Below are positions 1-7,659 of a stretch of 64,000 nt of DNA, piece after piece. A model generated the notes under the pieces. That model had not been told where the DNA came from. It did no database searches and was given only the letters and a program-made list of their open reading frames with translations. Where the stretch lies: NCBI RefSeq assembly GCF_039696035.1, contig NZ_CP155567.1:3095001-3159000 (forward strand). The letters are read 5' to 3'. The stretch is from Microbulbifer sp. SAOS-129_SWC. GTDB lineage: Bacteria > Pseudomonadota > Gammaproteobacteria > Pseudomonadales > Cellvibrionaceae. How positions within the stretch are numbered: the first letter of the stretch is position 1; every line of letters begins with the position of its first letter. A program made the translations under genes and the position numbers.

Positions 1-371
1 GCGACGAGTCCATGCACCTGAACTTCGGCATCGACGTGATCAACCAGATCAAGCTGGAAAACCCGCACCTGTGGACCGAAGCCTTCCAGCAGGAAGTGAG
101 CCAGATGATCCTCGAAGGCATGGAACTGGAAGTGGCCTACGCCCGCGACACCATGCCCCGCGGCGTACTCGGCATGAACGCGAACATGATGGAGGAATAC
201 CTCCACTTCATCGCCAACCGCCGCCTCAGCCAGCTGGGCCTGAAAGAACAGTTCCCGGGCGCACAGAACCCCTTCCCCTGGATGTCCGAGATCATGGATC
301 TGCGCAAGGAGAAGAACTTCTTCGAAACGCGGGTTATCGAATACCAGACTGGCGGTGCGCTGCAGTGGTAA
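1..371 (+). CDS. nrdB: Ribonucleotide reductase class Ia beta subunit, 3' part
   Basis: The gene runs in from outside the window; the open frame is already present at base 3 and stops at 369-371. NrdB carries the di-iron/tyrosyl radical that NrdA uses to reduce ribonucleoside diphosphates to deoxyribonucleotides in the cytoplasm. The visible part includes the metal-ligand motif DESMHLNF, a second helix with acidic ligands ([10 protein letters not shown]) and the hydrophobic C-terminal tail GGALQW, which in this family docks into NrdA. The tail is intact, so the gene is truncated only by the window edge. An intrinsic terminator follows 70 bases later, closing the nrd transcription unit before the cassette array starts. 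Confidence 0.95.
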   Translation, partial: DESMHLNFGIDVINQIKLENPHLWTEAFQQEVSQMILEGMELEVAYARDTMPRGVLGMNANMMEEYLHFIANRRLSQLGLKEQFPGAQNPFPWMSEIMDLRKEKNFFETRVIEYQTGGALQW

Positions 372-443
372 CACGATGAATACCGACAGGTAGCAAAAGG
401 ACAACTACAAAAAGTAGTCGCTCACAGGAAGAGAGGTATTGAA

Positions 444-469
444 AGCGGGCGTTATGCCCGCTTTTTTTT
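444..469 (+). terminator. Intrinsic terminator after nrdB
   Basis: A 7-bp GC-rich stem (AGCGGGC / GCCCGCT) with loop GTTAT is followed by eight T residues. It ends nrdB transcription. The left arm and loop together read GCGGGCGTTATG, which is the same string that ends many attC sites further along. Confidence 0.9.
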
Positions 470-684
470 GCACAAAAATACGGAAAACCTCCCAGATCAC
501 GAGACGCATCGTCTATACACCGACCAAAGAAACCCAAGTGATTGATTTCAAAAGGGTTTCCAAAAAGATCAAGCGACACTGACGACAACCTGATAATGAG
601 ATGCGTCGCGTTTCGCCCGGCGGCAGAGACCACCATAGAGTTGTAAGGCATTGAATATAAAGGTTTACTGAGATATTTAATGAC
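470..684. other. Leader of the cassette array, no gene seen
   Basis: This gap lies between the nrdB terminator and the first cassette gene. No open frame with a credible start, no integrase fragment and no clear attI core was found. A promoter for the first cassette gene is expected here, but no hexamer pair stands out. Confidence 0.5.
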
Positions 685-1356
685 GTGGGCTCTTTGGATA
701 GACGACAAGTAGATAACAAGACGCGTCTTATTAATAAACTGTTAAAGAGCGCTATGGAATATCGCAAGAACATAGAAAGAGTCTTTGGAAACCATGCCTT
801 CGACCATGCTCTTTTTTATCAGTACGAAAAGGCATTAAGGTTTGAACTCTCTGTATCTGGATCAGCTATAGAAATGTTTACTACCGCTTGGAGAAAGGCA
901 GAAGCAATACTTTCTGACGTGCTTAGTGAGGACAACGATTTATATGCTTGCTGGAGCTTCTATGGGGCTAGGACATACTTGTCTTCGCTAAGTGTTTTTC
1001 GTGAGATTGCTGGATGTGGCATAAAAATTCCAAAACTAAACGAGAATTGGTGTGAAGTTGATGAGGATGATAGCGACTATTTTAGGCACTTCTTACTTTT
1101 CAAGATCTCTAGCTCGACTGCGAAGAGTTTACTTTGGGGCGCATTAGCCCAGGATCTTGGAATTCGTCCTAGAATTGTTGGCAAAGTCCACCTTGTTAAT
1201 TTAGAAAGTCAAATACTTGTCCATCCTTATGATGATCGAGGAATGGATATCTACTCAACTGATGCCAAGTTGATGCAAAATCTGTTTGACCGGTTCAACA
1301 GCTACTTGCTTGATTACGATAGAGACATAATGGAGGGTGTCTATGGCACTCTTTAA
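685..1356 (+). CDS. DUF3885 domain protein (cassette 1)
   Basis: This is a 223-residue soluble protein from a GTG start; an alternative ATG lies at 754 (MEYRKN). The C-terminal third (YDDRGMDIYSTD, then FDRFNSYLLDYDRDIM) is the signature of DUF3885, a family of unknown biochemical role that often occurs in accessory regions. No signal peptide or membrane segment is present. The TAA stop lies inside the attC core that follows, a common layout for cassette genes. The gene is AT-rich compared with nrdB, which fits recent acquisition. Family assignment is by motif recognition only. Confidence 0.75.
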   Translation: MGSLDRRQVDNKTRLINKLLKSAMEYRKNIERVFGNHAFDHALFYQYEKALRFELSVSGSAIEMFTTAWRKAEAILSDVLSEDNDLYACWSFYGARTYLSSLSVFREIAGCGIKIPKLNENWCEVDEDDSDYFRHFLLFKISSSTAKSLLWGALAQDLGIRPRIVGKVHLVNLESQILVHPYDDRGMDIYSTDAKLMQNLFDRFNSYLLDYDRDIMEGVYGTL

Positions 1357-1434
1357 CAAGCGCAGTCACAGCGATGGTTTTTTCGTTACGGCTTCGCCTT
1401 CACTACAAAGCCACGCGTGCTGCGGGCGTTATAG
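1351..1434 (+). repeat. attC site 1
   Basis: An integron recombination site of about 84 bp, opening with CTTTAAC (R'') and closing with GTTATAG (R'). The inner part is an imperfect palindrome (ctgcgggc end against aacaagcgcag start). Confidence 0.85.
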
Positions 1435-1822
1435 AGGCGGGTTCACCGTTTAAAAGTGGCCCGTGGTTTAAGAAATTTTCGAGTGGTTTGGTAGCGGTCA
1501 ACCGGTAGCTACGCAGAGAATTCCAAGCTCGGAAGTTTCGCTCCTAGTGCCTTCGCTCAGGTTCTAGGTATCGGCAATTCCAATGCAGTATTGTGGTTTG
1601 CCACTAAGAGAAAAATTGGTTGGGGGAAGCAAGGTATTCTTTCCTCGTTTATATCGGGCGGTGGCCCGCCAATCCGTGGCGGGCAAAGTGGAGGTAGGTC
1701 GTGCAGAGCGCGCCTGCTATAACTAGGCCAGGCAGGCACGCCCAGCCCCTTCGGGGCTCGGCTGGACGGCCTACGCGGCGCGCTTCGCACGCCAAACGCT
1801 CCGGCCGCCCCTGCTGGCAACG
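1429..1822 (+). other. Gene-less cassette 2, copy A of a duplicated 394-bp cassette
   Basis: The cassette between attC1 and attC2 has no credible + strand gene. A second copy lies at 2495-2888 with the same length and six substitutions. Both copies share a hairpin (GCCCGCC at 1664-1670, GGCGGGC at 1678-1684). A minus-strand frame at 1557-1820 exists in both copies, but four of the five substitutions inside it change the amino acid and it reads through the attC, so it is unlikely to be a gene. The cassette may carry a promoter or a structured RNA, or be passive. Confidence 0.7.
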
Positions 1823-1828
1823 TTATGT
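1717..1828 (+). repeat. attC site 2
   Basis: A site of about 112 bp, R'' CTATAAC and R' GTTATGT. It is identical in its body to attC5 because the whole cassette is duplicated, and its inner part resembles attC21. Confidence 0.85.
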
Positions 1829-1846
1829 GTTAGTGAGAAAGGGCGG

Positions 1847-2107
1847 ATGATTGATCTGATCGATGGCGTTAAAGCGGGCGGTTGCGGACGGATATTGGTG
1901 AAGCATTTACTGCGTCTTATCTATGCCCTGATTTGTGCAGTGGTTTTAACTGGATTGGTTCGGTTTTTGCTCGGGAAGGAAGAGGTTGTCCCAATAAACG
2001 CAGAGTTCGCTGGTGCACTAGTGGCTTTAGTGTTGGTTCTTGTGATCGACTTCTTGCGAGCAGTCATAAAGAATGGAGAAAAATCGGGCCATAGCAATGC
2101 CACATAA
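1847..2107 (+). CDS. Small two-helix membrane protein (cassette 3)
   Basis: An 86-residue protein of unknown family. Two hydrophobic helices lie at about residues 24-43 (LIYALICAVVLTGLVRFLL) and 53-72 (GALVALVLVLVIDFL), joined by a short acidic loop (GKEEVVPINAEF), so it should sit in the inner membrane. The start ATG lies 19 bases after the preceding attC core and the TAA stop lies inside the following attC. No neighbour suggests a function. Confidence 0.7.
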   Translation: MIDLIDGVKAGGCGRILVKHLLRLIYALICAVVLTGLVRFLLGKEEVVPINAEFAGALVALVLVLVIDFLRAVIKNGEKSGHSNAT

Positions 2108-2179
2108 CAAGCGGCGGCAGGCAGACCAAATTTCCGCTCCTGCGTCGCTCCAATTTGCCTGCTGCGCCGGGCGTTATGT
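2102..2179 (+). repeat. attC site 3
   Basis: A 78-bp site with R'' ACATAAC and R' GTTATGT and an imperfectly palindromic body (gcggcaggcag against ctgctgcgccg). Confidence 0.9.
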
Positions 2180-2194
2180 GAATATGGAGAAAAT

Positions 2195-2416
2195 ATGAGT
2201 ATTGTCGAAGAGGGTCAACTCAAAGGCTCTTTTAAAGGATTCAAAAATAGAGAAACTGTATTTGAATTTTATGCAGGAAAAACGTGGAAGCAAAACGAAT
2301 ATAAGTACCATTATCACTATGCGTATATGCCCCGAGCAAAAGTAATAAACGAGGGAGGCAGGTACTATCTTGAGGTTGAAGGAACGAATGAAAAGGTAGA
2401 AGTAAAGCGTGTCTAG
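2195..2416 (+). CDS. Small hypothetical protein (cassette 4)
   Basis: A 73-residue soluble protein of unknown family. It is rich in aromatic and charged residues (YKYHYHYAYMPRA near the middle) and has beta-strand-like alternation at the end (RYYLEVEGTNEKVEVKRV). No signal peptide or membrane helix is present. The ATG follows the attC core by 15 bases with the purine stretch GGAGAAA just upstream. The cassette setting is the main reason to accept so short a gene. Confidence 0.65.
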   Translation: MSIVEEGQLKGSFKGFKNRETVFEFYAGKTWKQNEYKYHYHYAYMPRAKVINEGGRYYLEVEGTNEKVEVKRV

Positions 2417-2428
2417 CTATCGAAATTC

Positions 2429-2500
2429 ACATAACAAGTTTGTCAATGCCGCCTTCGGCTGGACCTCGCTGACGCTCGGCCCATTACAAAGGCGTTATAG
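2429..2500 (+). repeat. attC site 4
   Basis: A 72-bp site with R'' ACATAAC and R' GTTATAG. The last R' bases are shared with attC1 because the following cassettes are copies of each other. Confidence 0.8.
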
Positions 2501-2888
2501 AGGCGGATTCACCGTTTAAAAGTGGCCCGTGGTTTAAGAAATTTTCGAGTGGTTTGGTAGCGGTCAACCGGTAGCTACGCAGAGAATTCCAAGCTCGGAA
2601 GTTTCGCTCCTAGTGCCTTCGCTCAGGTTCTAGGTATCGGCAATCCCAATGCAGCATTGTGGTTTGCCACTAAGAGAAAAATTGGTTGGGGGAAGCAAGG
2701 TATTCTTTCCTTGTTTATATCGGGCGGTGGCCCGCCAATCCGTGGCGGGCAAAGTGGAGGTAAGTCGTGCAGAGCGCGCATGCTATAACTAGGCCAGGCA
2801 GGCACGCCCAGCCCCTTCGGGGCTCGGCTGGACGGCCTACGCGGCGCGCTTCGCACGCCAAACGCTCCGGCCGCCCCTGCTGGCAACG
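2495..2888 (+). other. Gene-less cassette 5, copy B of the duplicated 394-bp cassette
   Basis: This copy is 388/394 identical to 1429-1822, keeps the hairpin (2730-2750) and also has no + strand gene. The two copies are separated by cassettes 3 and 4, so they are not a simple tandem duplication; excision and re-insertion, or independent capture, is more likely. Confidence 0.7.
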
Positions 2889-2894
2889 TTAGGC
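2783..2894 (+). repeat. attC site 5
   Basis: A 112-bp site with R'' CTATAAC and R' GTTAGGC. The body is identical to attC2; only the last R' bases, which belong to the next cassette, differ. Confidence 0.85.
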
Positions 2895-2907
2895 ACTACT
2901 AGGAAGT

Positions 2908-3267
2908 ACGGTCATTAAGCCAAATTATAAGAATTACTCTCTTAGAGAGTTGCGCGAGGCTCTCGATTCGATTGATCGTGAAAAATGGCCAGATCGCGTA
3001 AAAGAAATTGAAGCAATACTCAAAGAGCCAGCTTTGCTGTCAAAACTTGAGGCTAAAGAGCGCAGACAAAGAAAAGAGGAATCAAATTCCAGAGCTGAGC
3101 TGGAACGAGTAGGTTCTGGCATGATATTTATGTTAATGGCATTAATCTTATCGGTAAGTGGATATTTGGTAAGCCGTTATGGTGCTACTCACATTGATTC
3201 TCCGCTTATCAAGTGGGTTCTGGTAGTTGCGCTGGCCTGTGCAGGCTATAAGGTAATATCAAAGTAA
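2908..3267 (+). pseudogene. Membrane protein paralogue with lost ATG start (cassette 6)
   Basis: The frame encodes a protein about 70% like the intact 119-residue product of 8445-8804. At the position of that gene's ATG, after the same AGGAAG ribosome-binding stretch, this copy has ACG (2908-2910). The rest of the frame is open to 3267. Translation might use ACG weakly, or the TTG at 2950, which would drop 14 N-terminal residues. The protein has a conserved acidic N-terminal motif (LREALDSIDREKWPDRVKEI), a basic linker and two C-terminal membrane helices. Function is unknown; calling it a pseudogene is an inference. Confidence 0.6.
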
Positions 3268-3279
3268 AGTGCTATATAT

Positions 3280-3397
3280 GCCTAACAAAGCGCTACAGGC
3301 CGACGGCCAACTTTGTGCACTTTATGCGCGGTCGCTGCGCTCCCATTTTTGCACATAAAGCGCCCAAAATTGGCCGCGGCTGAGCGCGGCGTTAAGC
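3280..3397 (+). repeat. attC site 6
   Basis: A 118-bp site with R'' GCCTAAC and R' GTTAAGC. It is of the long type with a large central palindrome (gtgcac...gtcgctgcgctccc...) and is closely related to attC8 and attC17. Confidence 0.9.
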
Positions 3398-3401
3398 CAA
3401 T

Positions 3402-3797
3402 ATGACCAAGAAAAGCAGAATAATTGGGTTGGTATCTATAGTTCCTGGTACAGTCTGGGTGCTCTATCTGACAATCGCTCTGGGGTTGGTTGTTTTTAGT
3501 GAAGGAAAATTTGACCTAGGACCAAATCCGTACCAAACGGGATTTTTGCTTTTTGTACCCTGCTTAGCTCTATTACAGCTTTGGAGGCTTCTTTACAAAG
3601 AAACGCCACTGTCTGAAATTGGTGTGCTGGAAAAGGCAGTTTCAACGCTGGTGGGAGTGCCAGTGGTATTGTTAGGCGCAGGCATAGTGTTGGCTACGTT
3701 GTTTACATCTCCTGCAGCTGTTGTGCTTTATGGGTTGTTCGTATTGCCATTAATTATTTATGGAGCATGGTGCCTGTATGAGCTCTGGCTGGCTTAA
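3402..3797 (+). CDS. Four-helix membrane protein (cassette 7)
   Basis: A 131-residue hydrophobic protein of unknown family. Membrane segments are visible at about residues 8-32, 46-62, 80-102 and 107-128, so both termini should face the same side of the inner membrane. The start codon is only five bases after the attC core, so it probably depends on upstream cassette transcription; the TAA stop lies in the next attC. No catalytic motif was recognised. Confidence 0.7.
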   Translation: MTKKSRIIGLVSIVPGTVWVLYLTIALGLVVFSEGKFDLGPNPYQTGFLLFVPCLALLQLWRLLYKETPLSEIGVLEKAVSTLVGVPVVLLGAGIVLATLFTSPAAVVLYGLFVLPLIIYGAWCLYELWLA

Positions 3798-3935
3798 CAA
3801 ACGCAAGCAGTATGCTCCGGCCCTGCGGGCCTCCGCGGGACGCCCAACGCTATGCACATTTTGTGCGGGTCGCTGCGCTCCCAGTTTCGCACAAAATGTG
3901 CATAGCATTGGTCGCCCCTGTTGCGGGCGTTACGT
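3792..3935 (+). repeat. attC site 7
   Basis: A 144-bp site with R'' GCTTAAC and R' GTTACGT. The body is nearly identical to attC9 and similar to attC15, with a long central stem (ctatgcacattttgtgcg / cgcacaaaatgtgcatag). Confidence 0.9.
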
Positions 3936-3950
3936 GATGGTAGCTAAACA

Positions 3951-4625
3951 TTGAAAATTGTATTTCTACCAGGAATGGATGGGACGGGATTGCTTTTCAG
4001 TGAGCTAATTCTGAATATCCCAAGTGAGATAGACCGAGAAGTTATTTGCCTCAATGAAATACAGGGTGTGAGCTACCGAGAGCAAGCTGAGCAGATTGCC
4101 GAAAAAATTGGATTATCAAGCGTTGTGGTAGTCGCTGAATCATATTCCGGAAGAATTGCGTATGAATTATGCAATATCCTTGGCCGCAGAGTTTCAAAGG
4201 TAGTTTTTATAGCTAGCTTTGTTTCTTGCCCTGGAAGACTCGCAAAGCTTGCTGCGGTCCTGCCGAAGTATCTTCTTAAGCCTAATCTATTTCCAAATTG
4301 GCTTATGAAAATTCTATGTTTCGATGGCCGTGGTAATAGAGCTCTAATTGAGCATGTTCGCCATGCTATTGCACAAGTTGGTCCAAGAGCCTTAAAGCAG
4401 CGTTTATTGAACATGGCTGAACTTGATGAGCCAAAAGATCAACAGTCAACAATAGCTGCGTATATCCGGCCAACAAATGATCGCTTGGTTGCATATGATG
4501 CAATCAAAGTTTTGGGTAATATTTATCCCCAGTTAAGTATCGAATCTGTGGAAGGCGGGCATTTCATTGCTCAAACGGCCCCGGAATCATGTGCGAGAGT
4601 CATAGTCCGTGCCGCAACCACGTAA
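3951..4625 (+). CDS. Alpha/beta hydrolase (cassette 8)
   Basis: A 224-residue soluble hydrolase read from a TTG start 16 bases after the attC core. The N-terminus has the strand-turn FLPGMDGTG that forms the oxyanion hole in this fold. The nucleophile elbow is AESYSG, with Ser64 and Ala in place of the usual first Gly, and the likely catalytic His is H204 in EGGHF. There is no signal peptide, so it should act in the cytoplasm. The substrate cannot be predicted; esterase or thioesterase-type activity is possible. This is one of the few cassette genes with an evident enzyme fold. Confidence 0.8.
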   Translation: MKIVFLPGMDGTGLLFSELILNIPSEIDREVICLNEIQGVSYREQAEQIAEKIGLSSVVVVAESYSGRIAYELCNILGRRVSKVVFIASFVSCPGRLAKLAAVLPKYLLKPNLFPNWLMKILCFDGRGNRALIEHVRHAIAQVGPRALKQRLLNMAELDEPKDQQSTIAAYIRPTNDRLVAYDAIKVLGNIYPQLSIESVEGGHFIAQTAPESCARVIVRAATT

Positions 4626-4736
4626 CAAGGTGCTGCAGGGGACGTCTTACTCTGTGCACCTTTTGCGCAGTCGCTGCGCGCCTATTTTCGCGCAAAATGC
4701 GCATAGAGTAAGCCGTCCCTGAGCACGGCGTTATGT
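4620..4736 (+). repeat. attC site 8
   Basis: A 117-bp site with R'' ACGTAAC and R' GTTATGT, of the same long type as attC6 and attC17. Confidence 0.9.
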
Positions 4737-5137
4737 GTTCGAGTTACCAGGTGAAAGTAGATATTTTGGAAAAAATTCTAAAATCTTTGGTGCAAAAACA
4801 GCTTTTGAAGGGCGAGTTACCCTTTGTTGCTAGGATATACGCTGTGGGTGTGGTTGCGCTGCTGATGTTGGTAAACACCTGGTCAATTCTTCTTGTTGCT
4901 GAGGATTTTTTGGGCGGCAAATTTGTGGCAATAAATGACGTAATTTTCGGAGAGCGCGGGCATACTGTTCGAGCAATTTTTGGGTTTGCCTTTATATTTT
5001 TTTCATTAAACTACGGCTATAGGGACTCATTAAGTTCGGTAGAAATTTCAGATCAACCGCTAAGTTCAATGTATTTTTACATTTATGGGTTGGCCACGGT
5101 TGTAATAATTCTTGGAGCCATGCTGCTGTGGATATGA
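4733..5137 (+). CDS. Three-helix membrane protein (cassette 9)
   Basis: A 134-residue protein of unknown family. The listed ATG lies within the R' core of the attC (GTTATGT); a GTG at 4751 (VKVDILEKIL) is an alternative start. An amphipathic lysine-rich N-terminus is followed by helices near residues 34-56 (YAVGVVALLMLVNTWSILLV), 80-95 and 111-133. No conserved motif points to a function. The stop codon precedes the following attC by a few bases. Confidence 0.65.
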   Translation: MCSSYQVKVDILEKILKSLVQKQLLKGELPFVARIYAVGVVALLMLVNTWSILLVAEDFLGGKFVAINDVIFGERGHTVRAIFGFAFIFFSLNYGYRDSLSSVEISDQPLSSMYFYIYGLATVVIILGAMLLWI

Positions 5138-5141
5138 AAAC

Positions 5142-5285
5142 ACATAACAATCGCAGGCAGTATGCTACGGCCCTTCGGGCCTCCGCGGGACGCCCAACGC
5201 TATGCACATTTTGTGCGGGTCGCTACGCTCCCATTTTCGCACAAAATGTGCATAGCATTGGTCGCCCCTGCTGCGGGCGTTAATT
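5142..5285 (+). repeat. attC site 9
   Basis: A 144-bp site with R'' ACATAAC and R' GTTAATT. It differs from attC7 at few positions, although the cassette genes in front of them are unrelated. Confidence 0.9.
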
Positions 5286-5302
5286 TTAGGTAGTAATACG
5301 CA

Positions 5303-5719
5303 ATGTATAAAAAAATTGTTGTCACCGCTTTCGTATTCTCAGCAGTGCTTGGCAGCTACTTTTTGGGGCAGTATCAAGGTGTAAAGAAGGGAGTTGATGT
5401 GGCTGCTGTTTTTGCCATATCTGGTCGATCTGCGGAGCAAGCGAACATGCTTGCCCTCATGTTGTCGATGTCTAGGCGCGGAGATCAAGAGAAAATGTAT
5501 GAGTGGGGAGAAAAATTCCTTGTCCAGAATATAGAGACCCACAATATGATTCAAAATGAGCTTAAAGAAAAATCAGCATTCTTAAAAGGGTCAGACCCTT
5601 ATAAAACATTAGATGCAATGGTTGATACTATACTCATGCCAAGCACCGACTACTACATGAAAACTTATATTGATAACAATGGCGGCGGAGATGCTAGCTC
5701 TGGGACCGCAAAAAATTAA
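5303..5719 (+). CDS. Membrane-anchored hypothetical protein (cassette 10)
   Basis: A 138-residue protein with one N-terminal hydrophobic segment (residues 5-23, VVTAFVFSAVLGSYFLGQY) that could be an uncleaved anchor, followed by a helical, charged periplasmic part rich in Met, Glu and Lys and a Gly-rich, flexible tail (NNGGGDASSGTAKN). The family is not recognised. The stop codon is inside the following attC. Localisation in the periplasm facing the inner membrane is an inference from the N-terminus. Confidence 0.65.
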   Translation: MYKKIVVTAFVFSAVLGSYFLGQYQGVKKGVDVAAVFAISGRSAEQANMLALMLSMSRRGDQEKMYEWGEKFLVQNIETHNMIQNELKEKSAFLKGSDPYKTLDAMVDTILMPSTDYYMKTYIDNNGGGDASSGTAKN

Positions 5720-5785
5720 CAAGCGTAGGCACTGGGATAAATTTTCCGCTGCGCTGCAAATTTACCCGCGCTACGGACGTTATGA
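5714..5785 (+). repeat. attC site 10
   Basis: A 72-bp site with R'' AATTAAC and R' GTTATGA; short type with central ccgctgcgctgc. Confidence 0.8.
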
Positions 5786-5797
5786 GTACAAAAGAGT

Positions 5798-6133
5798 ATG
5801 ACTAATATTTCAAACTGGATAGTTCTACCAACTATTCTTTTGGTCCTTTTTGGTTGCTCTTCTAATGACGCTGTTGTTGAGAAAGAACATGAGTGGCGAA
5901 CTAAGCTTGAGCAGTTTCAGCCTATTGGAAAAACCAGAAAAGAACTTTTTGATTGGCAAAATAAAAATGGCGTGCAGTTAGATTCTTTTCCACATAAAAA
6001 AGGAATTATTCTCGAATCAATTGAAGGTGATGGGCTGGTATGTTCTAAGTGGAATATTTATCTAGCTATAGATGTAGATTCAAATGAAAAAATATCTAGC
6101 TATTCTGTTTCCAGTGCTGGAACATGCCTATGA
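5798..6133 (+). CDS. Small lipoprotein (cassette 11)
   Basis: A 111-residue protein with a type II signal peptide: hydrophobic stretch WIVLPTILLVLFGC with the lipobox LFGC at residues 17-20, followed by SSND. The Asp is not at +2, so outer-membrane sorting is possible. The mature part has two further Cys (positions about 82 and 110) that could form a disulfide. The fold resembles small immunity-like or BamE-like lipoproteins only in general layout; no family is claimed. The stop codon overlaps a second ATG just before the attC. Confidence 0.7.
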   Translation: MTNISNWIVLPTILLVLFGCSSNDAVVEKEHEWRTKLEQFQPIGKTRKELFDWQNKNGVQLDSFPHKKGIILESIEGDGLVCSKWNIYLAIDVDSNEKISSYSVSSAGTCL

Positions 6134-6140
6134 AAAAAAC

Positions 6141-6233
6141 TCATAACAAAGCCAGCCAGGTGGCCACAAAAAACGTGGCCAAGGACTTTTATTCCGCTGC
6201 GCTTCATAAAAGCCCCTGCTGGCGGCGTTAAGT
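6141..6233 (+). repeat. attC site 11
   Basis: A 93-bp site with R'' TCATAAC and R' GTTAAGT and a distinct body (a GTGGCCAC / GTGGCC arm), unlike the other families. Confidence 0.8.
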
Positions 6234-6242
6234 GTCCAAACT

Positions 6243-6455
6243 ATGAAAGCAACTATTTGCGCATTAATCGATAATCCGGGCGAGGTAGAACTAGTGGAAA
6301 GATGGTTTGAAGCTAATCGGAACGTATTGAGCTTTGTATCCGAACAAAATGCATGTGGTTGTTGTGTCATGGGTTGGGATATTGAAGGCCCAGACGAAAT
6401 CGTTTCTACTCTTCCAAATCATATTTCAGCGAGCAGCGAATGGACATCGAGCTAA
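6243..6455 (+). CDS. Small hypothetical protein (cassette 12)
   Basis: A 70-residue soluble protein of unknown family. A CGCC motif near residue 38-41 and another Cys at position 6 are notable, and the middle reads like a small alpha/beta domain (ATICALIDNPGEVELVERWFEANRNVLSF). No signal peptide is present. The start is ten bases after the attC core. Short cassette genes of this size sometimes encode antitoxins or inhibitors, but nothing here proves that. Confidence 0.6.
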   Translation: MKATICALIDNPGEVELVERWFEANRNVLSFVSEQNACGCCVMGWDIEGPDEIVSTLPNHISASSEWTSS

Positions 6456-6459
6456 AAAC

Positions 6460-6537
6460 ACTTAACAAGCGCAGGCTGTCGGAACGCCTTTTCGCTCCTT
6501 CGTCGCTACAAGTCGTCCGCAGCTGCGGGCGTTAAAT
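6460..6537 (+). repeat. attC site 12
   Basis: A 78-bp site with R'' ACTTAAC and R' GTTAAAT; the next gene's ATG overlaps the final R' bases. Confidence 0.9.
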
Positions 6538-6742
6538 GGCAAGCATGAATATAGATTTCTACAAGCTCTATGCGGGTGATTTGGTCACCTTCCATTCGAC
6601 ATTCGAAGAAGCAAAGGAGGCGGCAAAGAAGTATATGCCTGATGAAAGCTATCTTCGAATTGAGATACTAAAAGAGATAGGTCCCCAAGAAGCCGATTGG
6701 TGGGCTTATGAATACGAAAGTAATAAATGGAATCCATCATGA
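6536..6742 (+). CDS. Small hypothetical protein (cassette 13)
   Basis: A 68-residue acidic soluble protein of unknown family. The start ATG overlaps the R' core of the attC; a second in-frame ATG at 6545 (MNIDFYKL) has better room for ribosome binding. The sequence ends in WWAYEYESNKWNPS, an aromatic tail typical of small DUF-type domains that bind a larger partner, but no partner is encoded next to it. The cassette setting supports it as a real gene. Confidence 0.6.
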   Translation: MASMNIDFYKLYAGDLVTFHSTFEEAKEAAKKYMPDESYLRIEILKEIGPQEADWWAYEYESNKWNPS

Positions 6743-6760
6743 ACCTGAGAGTCTGGAACC

Positions 6761-6847
6761 ATTTAACAAGCGCATGTTGTCGCCCATTGCGGGGCTGGGA
6801 CCCCGTTCCGCTGCGCTTCACTACGGCCCCAAATGCGGGCGTTAGCG
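6761..6847 (+). repeat. attC site 13
   Basis: An 87-bp site with R'' ATTTAAC and R' GTTAGCG, related to attC14/16/18 (gttgtcgcc...ccgctgcgct). Confidence 0.85.
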
Positions 6848-6854
6848 TTTAAGC

Positions 6855-7259
6855 ATGAAAAGATACGGATATAAGTTTACAACTGATGATGGCGGCCTCT
6901 CTGAATATAGCGGGGTAAGGCTCTTCATCGGAATGAGTACATTTTTCGCAATCATATCTAGCGTAATTTTTTCTGCCCGCAGTCACTTGGTGGTCTATAT
7001 ACTTACGCTTTTCGTATATTGGATCGCAGGATTTATGCCCGTTATTTTCCCCAAGATGAAGGCATATACAATAATTTTTACATCTTTATTGTTCAGTTTG
7101 TTTTTTTGGGTAGACCCACAGAAAGCTTTTGTTATTACTGAATATAGAAATATGGAATGGGTTCATATCGTAGACTATTCGGGTAAAATCGTATATTTAA
7201 TCTTCAATGGGTTGGTGCTTTTCGTTGCCGGCTGGTCAATGTGGCGACCCACACGCTAA
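6855..7259 (+). CDS. Four-helix membrane protein (cassette 14)
   Basis: A 134-residue protein of unknown family with four hydrophobic segments: about residues 21-41 (VRLFIGMSTFFAIISSVIF), 45-65, 70-88 (YTIIFTSLLFSLFFWV) and 112-128. A polar loop with VITEYRNMEWVHIVDYSGK separates helices three and four. It should be an inner-membrane protein. The stop TAA is part of the following attC core, and no motif gives a function. Confidence 0.7.
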   Translation: MKRYGYKFTTDDGGLSEYSGVRLFIGMSTFFAIISSVIFSARSHLVVYILTLFVYWIAGFMPVIFPKMKAYTIIFTSLLFSLFFWVDPQKAFVITEYRNMEWVHIVDYSGKIVYLIFNGLVLFVAGWSMWRPTR

Positions 7260-7346
7260 CAAGCGGCTGTTGTCGCGCCTTCGGCGCTGGGACGGCCTTT
7301 CCGCTGCTTCGCAGCTCCAAGTCCACCCCAAAGCCGGGCGTTATAC
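7254..7346 (+). repeat. attC site 14
   Basis: A 93-bp site with R'' CGCTAAC and R' GTTATAC; nearly identical in body to attC16 and attC18. Confidence 0.9.
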
Positions 7347-7356
7347 GTAAATCAGA

Positions 7357-7653
7357 ATGCACGAATATCACAAGATAAAAAGTAATATTGCAGGCCTGCT
7401 CTTAGAGTCGGGCTACTCAGAAGATAAGCCTGACACAGAGATAGGCTATTGTGGCTCTATGCATTGCATTTACGCTTCAGGCGAAAAGCGTTTCATGATT
7501 CAGTGGGATGGTGAGGAAGGTTTTGGCTCCGTTGAGTCTTGGCAAGGTGACAATACTTGGGTAATGCTCGAGCCAATTGTTCCCGAAGGCACAGAGCAAG
7601 ATTTCAATAATAATCTTACGGCTTTATGTCAAGTAGTTCTGGCACAGTTGTGA
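7357..7653 (+). CDS. Hypothetical soluble protein (cassette 15)
   Basis: A 98-residue soluble protein of unknown family. The central part alternates in a beta-sheet-like way (CIYASGEKRFMIQWDGEEG, then WVMLEPIVPEG) and is preceded by a short helix. No signal peptide, membrane helix or known catalytic motif was found. The start lies eleven bases after the attC core and the stop is followed by attC15, so the cassette is complete. Confidence 0.6.
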   Translation: MHEYHKIKSNIAGLLLESGYSEDKPDTEIGYCGSMHCIYASGEKRFMIQWDGEEGFGSVESWQGDNTWVMLEPIVPEGTEQDFNNNLTALCQVVLAQL

Positions 7654-7659
7654 GCAAAC

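Noticed and set aside
1557..1820. Minus-strand 87-codon frame, with a twin at 2623-2886
   Set aside because: It runs through the attC palindrome, has biased Pro/Arg composition and accumulates mostly amino-acid-changing substitutions between the two copies.
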